The notes beneath the pieces were generated by a model that saw only the letters and a program-made list of their open reading frames with translations, was not told where the DNA came from and ran no database searches. Shown here piece after piece: positions 60,311 through 64,000 of a DNA stretch of 64,000 nt; position 1 is the stretch's first letter; the number at the start of each line of letters is the position of its first letter. Both the position numbers and the translations under genes were made by a program. The stretch is from CAZVQX01 sp964629735 (GTDB taxonomy: Bacteria; Bacillota_I; Bacilli_A; RF39; UBA660), in NCBI GenBank assembly GCA_964629735.1, contig CAZVQX010000002.1, forward strand, positions 40,573 to 104,572. The letters are read 5' to 3'.

Positions 60311-61533
60311 CTGTTCATCACCACCTTTTTAAATCGATTAATAAAGGTTTTTTTAGTTTTAATATCACGATCACCTATTGCAATCTCATAAACTTTAACA
60401 ACTTGCTCAGCAAAGTACTTAGAAGAATGTTTTGTCGAACTGGTTCTCGCTTGAACTTTCATAACTTTTAATTGCTCTGGACTTTTATAAAGTTTATCAA
60501 TTATTTTTTTATAATCTCTTTTATTTTGAAATGCAAAACCATTATAACCTTCTTCTAAGGCTGATGCATAACTTTCATCTTTAATAACTAAAATGGGCAC
60601 AGATGCTGCCAATGCCTCAATAACCGTCAACCCTTGAGTTTCAGCAGTTGATGCAGTAGCAAAAACATTTCCTAATTGATAATATATTCCTACCTCTTCA
60701 TATGGTACTTTACCACCTAATATTATTTTATCATTTAATTTATGTTTATTGATTTTTCGTTGAAAATTATTCATTAATGGACCATCACCAATAATTAACA
60801 ATTTACAATTTTTATATTTTTTTGATAATGATAAATGAGCGTCTATTAAAAAATCAACATTTTTTTCTGAACCTAAACGGCCAACAAATAATACAACAAA
60901 ATCATCTTCTTTTAAACCAAAATTTTTTCTTAATTTATCAATTTCTGTTTTTTTAAAATTTTCAGCATAATACTTTTCAATATTGATACCACTAGGTATA
61001 ATATGAACCGCGCGATCAACTTTGTATTTTTCTTTAAATAAATCATATGTTTTTTTAGTAGGGACAATTAATTCAGATGCAGTTTTGTCACAATAAAATT
61101 TAGTTAATTGTTCTATTATTTTTTGACTTGGCCAATTAAAATAACCTTTAGTGATATGGTAAACATAATCCTCATACATTGTATGATAAGTATGAACTAA
61201 TGGTATATCAAACTGTTGAGCTATAATACGAGCGAATGTTCCAACACCAAATTCAGTTTGCGAATGAATAACGTCGAGATTAAGTTTTTTTATTTTATTA
61301 ATTACCCTTATCGGATAAATACCAGTTAGTCTATAATCATATATACCGGTTGGTATTCCAGGTACCCTAATTATATTTTGTTCTTTGGTATTATATCCCA
61401 GTTTCTCATTATTAACAGTTACAATAAATACCTCATGCCCCATTTTCTCCAAGGCATTCTGCAAAACTAAAACACTTGTTGAAACACCATTAATATATGG
61501 AGGATATGCATCCGTAAATATTCCTATTCTCAT
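60292..61533 (-). CDS. GT4 glycosyltransferase, diacylglycerol glucosyltransferase-like
   Basis: 413 residues, GT-B fold. IGIFTDAYPPYINGVSTSV at the start is typical of the alpha-monoglucosyldiacylglycerol synthase group (AlMGS of Acholeplasma and streptococcal homologues). VLFVGRLGSEKNVDFLIDA and TASTAETQGLTVIEALA hold the nucleotide-sugar site. The C-terminal tail is basic (FKKVVMNSWKKKK), suited to membrane docking. Likely makes a glycolipid anchor or membrane lipid. Its position between pgk and tpiA is unusual. Confidence 0.85.
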   Translation of the reverse strand: MRIGIFTDAYPPYINGVSTSVLVLQNALEKMGHEVFIVTVNNEKLGYNTKEQNIIRVPGIPTGIYDYRLTGIYPIRVINKIKKLNLDVIHSQTEFGVGTFARIIAQQFDIPLVHTYHTMYEDYVYHITKGYFNWPSQKIIEQLTKFYCDKTASELIVPTKKTYDLFKEKYKVDRAVHIIPSGINIEKYYAENFKKTEIDKLRKNFGLKEDDFVVLFVGRLGSEKNVDFLIDAHLSLSKKYKNCKLLIIGDGPLMNNFQRKINKHKLNDKIILGGKVPYEEVGIYYQLGNVFATASTAETQGLTVIEALAASVPILVIKDESYASALEEGYNGFAFQNKRDYKKIIDKLYKSPEQLKVMKVQARTSSTKHSSKYFAEQVVKVYEIAIGDRDIKTKKTFINRFKKVVMNSWKKKK

Positions 61534-61545
61534 TTTATCACCACT

Positions 61546-62730
61546 TTATTTATTATTAATAATTTTTATACCTGGTAGTTCTTTTCCTTCTAACATTTCA
61601 AGTGAAGCACCACCACCCGTTGAAATATGAGTAAAATGATTTTTATAACCCATATTTATTACTGCAGCAGCAGTATCACCACCACCTATAATCGATGTTA
61701 TATTTATACTAGCTATTTTATTTGCAATCTCTCTAGTACCCATAGCAAATTTTTCTATTTCAAATAAACCTAGAGGGCCATTCCATATAACAGTTTTGCT
61801 TCTCTCTAAATAATCATTAAATAAATGAATTGATTCATTGCCAATATCAAGACCAATATCATCAACATCTAATTCATTTATTTTTTTAGTAGTAACCATT
61901 GTATTAGGATCTATCTCTAATCCACAGACAATGTCAATTGGTAAAATGATTTTTTTAGAATGATTTTTTAATATATATTGACAAAAATCGATACTTTCAT
62001 TATCAACAATAGATTTACCGACTTCCAAACCTTCAGCTTTTAAAAAAGTAAAGGCCATTCCACCACCAATTATAATATAATCAGCAATATTAACTAAATT
62101 TTCAATAACACCTATTTTATCACTTACTTTAGCACCACCTAATATAACAGTAAATGGTCTATCAGGTTTTTTTATAGTTTCACCTATTTCGTGTAGCTCT
62201 TTTTCGATTAAAAAACCAACCCCACTTGGTAAAATACTAGCGATTCCAACATTGGAAGCGTGTTTACGATGACTTGTTCCAAAAGCATCATTAATAAATA
62301 TTTCACCTAAAGATGCCCAGTAGCTTGCTAACCCAGAGTCATTCGAACTTTCTAATTTATTTGGATAATCTTCAAATCTAGTGTTTTCAATTAATAAAAC
62401 ATCACCTACATTTAATTTATCAATCAATGTTTCTAATTTTTTTCCTCTAGTTTGGCGCGAAAAAATTATTTCTTTTTTTAATAATTCACCTAACCTTTGA
62501 GCTACTGGTTCAAGTGAATTGTTAATTTTGTCGTCTTCGCTTTTAATCCTACCTAAATGAGACAATAAAATTACCTTAGCATCCTGTTCAATTGCGTAAT
62601 TAATTGTTTCTAAACTTTCAATTATTCGATTATCATCAATTATTACACCTTCTTTTATTGGTACATTAAAATCACATCGAATTATTACTTTTTTATTTTT
62701 TAAATCAAAATCCTTTATTGTTTTTTTCAT
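61546..62730 (-). CDS. pgk: Phosphoglycerate kinase
   Basis: 394 residues. KKVIIRCDFNVPIKEG (substrate site), LLSHLGR, RFEDYPNKLES, FINDAFGTSHRKHASNVG, and VILGGAKVSDKIGVI are standard. The C-terminal HISTGGGASLEML closes the active site. The ATG at 62730 follows GGAGG by 5 bases; a longer TTG frame to 62742 is unlikely. The ATG overlaps the TGA stop of the pilin-like gene upstream (ATGA), and its ribosome site lies inside that gene. Confidence 0.96.
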   Translation of the reverse strand: MKKTIKDFDLKNKKVIIRCDFNVPIKEGVIIDDNRIIESLETINYAIEQDAKVILLSHLGRIKSEDDKINNSLEPVAQRLGELLKKEIIFSRQTRGKKLETLIDKLNVGDVLLIENTRFEDYPNKLESSNDSGLASYWASLGEIFINDAFGTSHRKHASNVGIASILPSGVGFLIEKELHEIGETIKKPDRPFTVILGGAKVSDKIGVIENLVNIADYIIIGGGMAFTFLKAEGLEVGKSIVDNESIDFCQYILKNHSKKIILPIDIVCGLEIDPNTMVTTKKINELDVDDIGLDIGNESIHLFNDYLERSKTVIWNGPLGLFEIEKFAMGTREIANKIASINITSIIGGGDTAAAVINMGYKNHFTHISTGGGASLEMLEGKELPGIKIINNK

Positions 62731-63779
62731 GATTTCCTCCAATCATAACGATTTTTATCGATATTATAATTTTTAATAACTTCTTCATCTGTTAAAGCCC
62801 GGTCATAAACGCGAAATCCATATATATATACATTAGATTTAAGTCCAGATTGATAATCTTGTCCAATTTTAAAATTGTCATTACCGTGTTTTTTACCATT
62901 AATAGAGCTCATTGCTAATTTTTTTCCATCCCCATAATATTGAAAGTCAAAAGTTTCATTTTTACTTTTCATTGTTACTGTTAAAGTATGCATCTCACCT
63001 ATGCTAGTTATTGCTTTTTCTGTTGCTGTTGGCCAATAGTTAGCGGTATCTGCGGCATTCCTTACCATTGAACGAATCAATCCGTCATTATAAAGATCAA
63101 AATAATAAAGTCCTAATCCTTTAGTTCTTAATTTAGTTGTGTTCTCATTATTAATTATTTCATAAACTATTTCAATTGTTACATCTGAAGCAGTTTGGAT
63201 AATTTGGGAAGAATTTATTGATAATATATAATTATCAATATTTCCTAATTTTATTTTATTTTCATACCAATCTATTACACCATTACCATTTATTATTTCA
63301 CCATTAGCATTATTATATAAATCAGCCCATATTAATTTATTATTTACAATTGCCGGTTTATAATAGCCATCATAATGTATTTTTAAATTATTTGAGTGAT
63401 AATTGCGAAGACTAGCATCAGTACCAGTAAATTCATAACTCTTAGTATAATCATTTAAAACTTTAACTAAAATTGTATTAGTTAATACTACGGGTTTTTT
63501 AGTTAAAGGATTGACGATTTTTTTATTTAAAAACTCATTCTTAACTAATTCCTGCAACTCAATAAATGCAAAATCACCAGGTTCATTTAATTTTTTTTCA
63601 TTTGCATCGGATTCAAGATACGATTCAGTTGCTAAATATAAATTTTTTAAAAATTTTTCATAATCAACTTTAGAAGTTGATCTTAAATTATTGATAATAA
63701 TAGGAAAAGTTATTAAAGCCATTACTCCAATAATAGCAATAACACCAAGTAATTCAACTAAAGTAAATCCTTTTTTCAC
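62727..63779 (-). CDS. Pilin-like protein with LamG/concanavalin-like C-terminal domain
   Basis: 350 residues from a GTG behind AGGTGG. The class III signal KKG|FTLVELLGVIAIIGV has Glu at +5. A pilin-like body (about 30-125; YEKFLKNLYLATESYLESD) follows. Residues of about 130-345 look like a LamG-type jelly roll: KIHYDGYY, NVYIYGFRVYDRALTDEEV and the final IKNYN, a typical LamG ending. No cysteines. Probably exposed on a pilus or cell surface and able to bind a glycan or protein. The overlap with pgk means that expression is tied to glycolytic genes. Confidence 0.8.
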   Translation of the reverse strand: MKKGFTLVELLGVIAIIGVMALITFPIIINNLRSTSKVDYEKFLKNLYLATESYLESDANEKKLNEPGDFAFIELQELVKNEFLNKKIVNPLTKKPVVLTNTILVKVLNDYTKSYEFTGTDASLRNYHSNNLKIHYDGYYKPAIVNNKLIWADLYNNANGEIINGNGVIDWYENKIKLGNIDNYILSINSSQIIQTASDVTIEIVYEIINNENTTKLRTKGLGLYYFDLYNDGLIRSMVRNAADTANYWPTATEKAITSIGEMHTLTVTMKSKNETFDFQYYGDGKKLAMSSINGKKHGNDNFKIGQDYQSGLKSNVYIYGFRVYDRALTDEEVIKNYNIDKNRYDWRKS

Positions 63780-63871
63780 AATTTACCACCTATCTTCTTA
63801 TATTATTTTATACTGTTTTCACTTATTATTCAAGTAATATGTTAACTTTAAAATAAAAGTATACATTTAAT

Positions 63872-63911
63872 AAAAAAAACAAACCAATCGTTCGACTAGG
63901 TTTATTTTTTA
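63872..63911. terminator. Bidirectional terminator at right end
   Basis: AAACC..TCG and CGA...GGTTT form a stem with a small internal loop, flanked by T runs on both strands. It separates the partial gene at the right edge from the LamG pilin-like gene. Confidence 0.65.
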
Positions 63912-63923
63912 TTTGTATACATC

Positions 63924-64000
63924 CTAAGATAATGATTCAATTTCAAATATCCGCATATAACTTCCTGATGTATTATTTAAAACAAAGCTTATTCTTTTTG
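63924..64000 (-). CDS. C-terminal end of a further gene (runs off right edge)
   Basis: An open minus frame from base 64000 to a TAG at 63926-63924, 24 residues: ISFVLNNTSGSYMRIFEIES in its core. It is followed by a terminator, as a true gene end would be. The last strands look like the end of a carbohydrate-binding or discoidin-like domain and vaguely like the end of the propeller pilin-like protein (MRNFDMSI). Too short to name. Confidence 0.45.
   Translation of the reverse strand, partial: KRISFVLNNTSGSYMRIFEIESLS

Noticed and set aside
1810..62729. Reading TGA as tryptophan (Mycoplasma-type code)
   Set aside because: miaA, ruvB, rluB and the LamG pilin-like gene end in TGA where family length, terminators or overlapping starts demand a stop, and Trp is encoded by TGG throughout.
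1..64000. tRNA, rRNA, tmRNA, insertion sequences or a prophage
   Set aside because: No cloverleaf with CCA-end neighbours, rRNA stretch, transposase or phage structural gene was found; only isolated phage-like enzymes are present.

Overview
The window comes from a very AT-rich, low-GC Gram-positive (Bacillota) chromosome, most likely an uncultured Bacilli lineage related to the Mollicutes, such as gut RF39- or Izemoplasmatales-like groups. That placement is an inference from gene content and base composition. Gene order in several blocks matches Bacillus subtilis: alaS-ireB-ruvX-yrzB-mltG-trmR-trhP1-trhP2-greA, hrcA-grpE-dnaK-dnaJ, and dacB-spmA-spmB-rluB. ClpB has lost its N-domain, as in Mollicutes. 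Peptidoglycan enzymes (MltG, DacB-like, M23) and sporulation genes (spo0A, spmA, spmB) argue for a walled, possibly sporulating cell. TGA is a stop codon: miaA, ruvB, rluB and the pilin-like gene before pgk all end in TGA with conserved C-termini or tight overlaps, so the code is the standard bacterial one. A run of 100 N (28941-29040) shows this is a scaffold, probably from a draft or metagenome assembly.

Layout. 1-9.5 kb: 5' part of dnaE, rpmB (the only + gene here), then a minus block miaA-queA-ruvB-ruvA, two unknown membrane proteins, fmt and priA. 9.6-23.9 kb: tig, a phage-type metallophosphoesterase behind the greA terminator, greA, the tRNA U34 mo5U cassette (trhP2, trhP1, trmR), mltG, DUF1292, ruvX, ireB, alaS, a dNMP-kinase-like gene, an AI-2E family permease and an M23 peptidase. 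24-26.2 kb: clpB under a CIRCE promoter. 26.2-29.3 kb: a pilin-like protein carrying a seven-repeat predicted beta-propeller, the assembly gap and a small XRE regulator. 29.3-36.3 kb: frr and the heat-shock operon hrcA-grpE-dnaK-pepF-dnaJ with two CIRCE elements. 36.5-48.8 kb: YbaK and RNHCP proteins, a heterodimeric ABC exporter flanked by two tail-anchored acidic proteins, a serine hydrolase, ferredoxin, a GGDEF/degenerate-EAL protein, rluB-spmB-spmA-dacB and a lipoprotein. 48.8-54.1 kb: nrnA, ackA, lysS, RDD, dusB. 54.2-56.2 kb: an arginine-responsive unit. 56.2-64 kb: gpmI, dagK, spo0A, tpiA, a glycosyltransferase, pgk, a LamG pilin-like gene and the end of another gene.

The most unusual region is 54.2-56.2 kb. 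A T-box leader whose specifier reads as CGC (Arg) is followed by a 19-residue open frame containing four consecutive Arg codons. Next comes a set of mutually exclusive hairpins ending in an intrinsic terminator, then an M20 deacylase/peptidase and a GNAT acetyltransferase. This looks like two stacked arginine sensors, comparable in logic to the Trp T-box plus rtpLP leader of the B. subtilis anti-TRAP operon. The pilin-like proteins with sensor or adhesin-like C-terminal domains, one coupled to pgk by an ATGA overlap, are the second notable theme.
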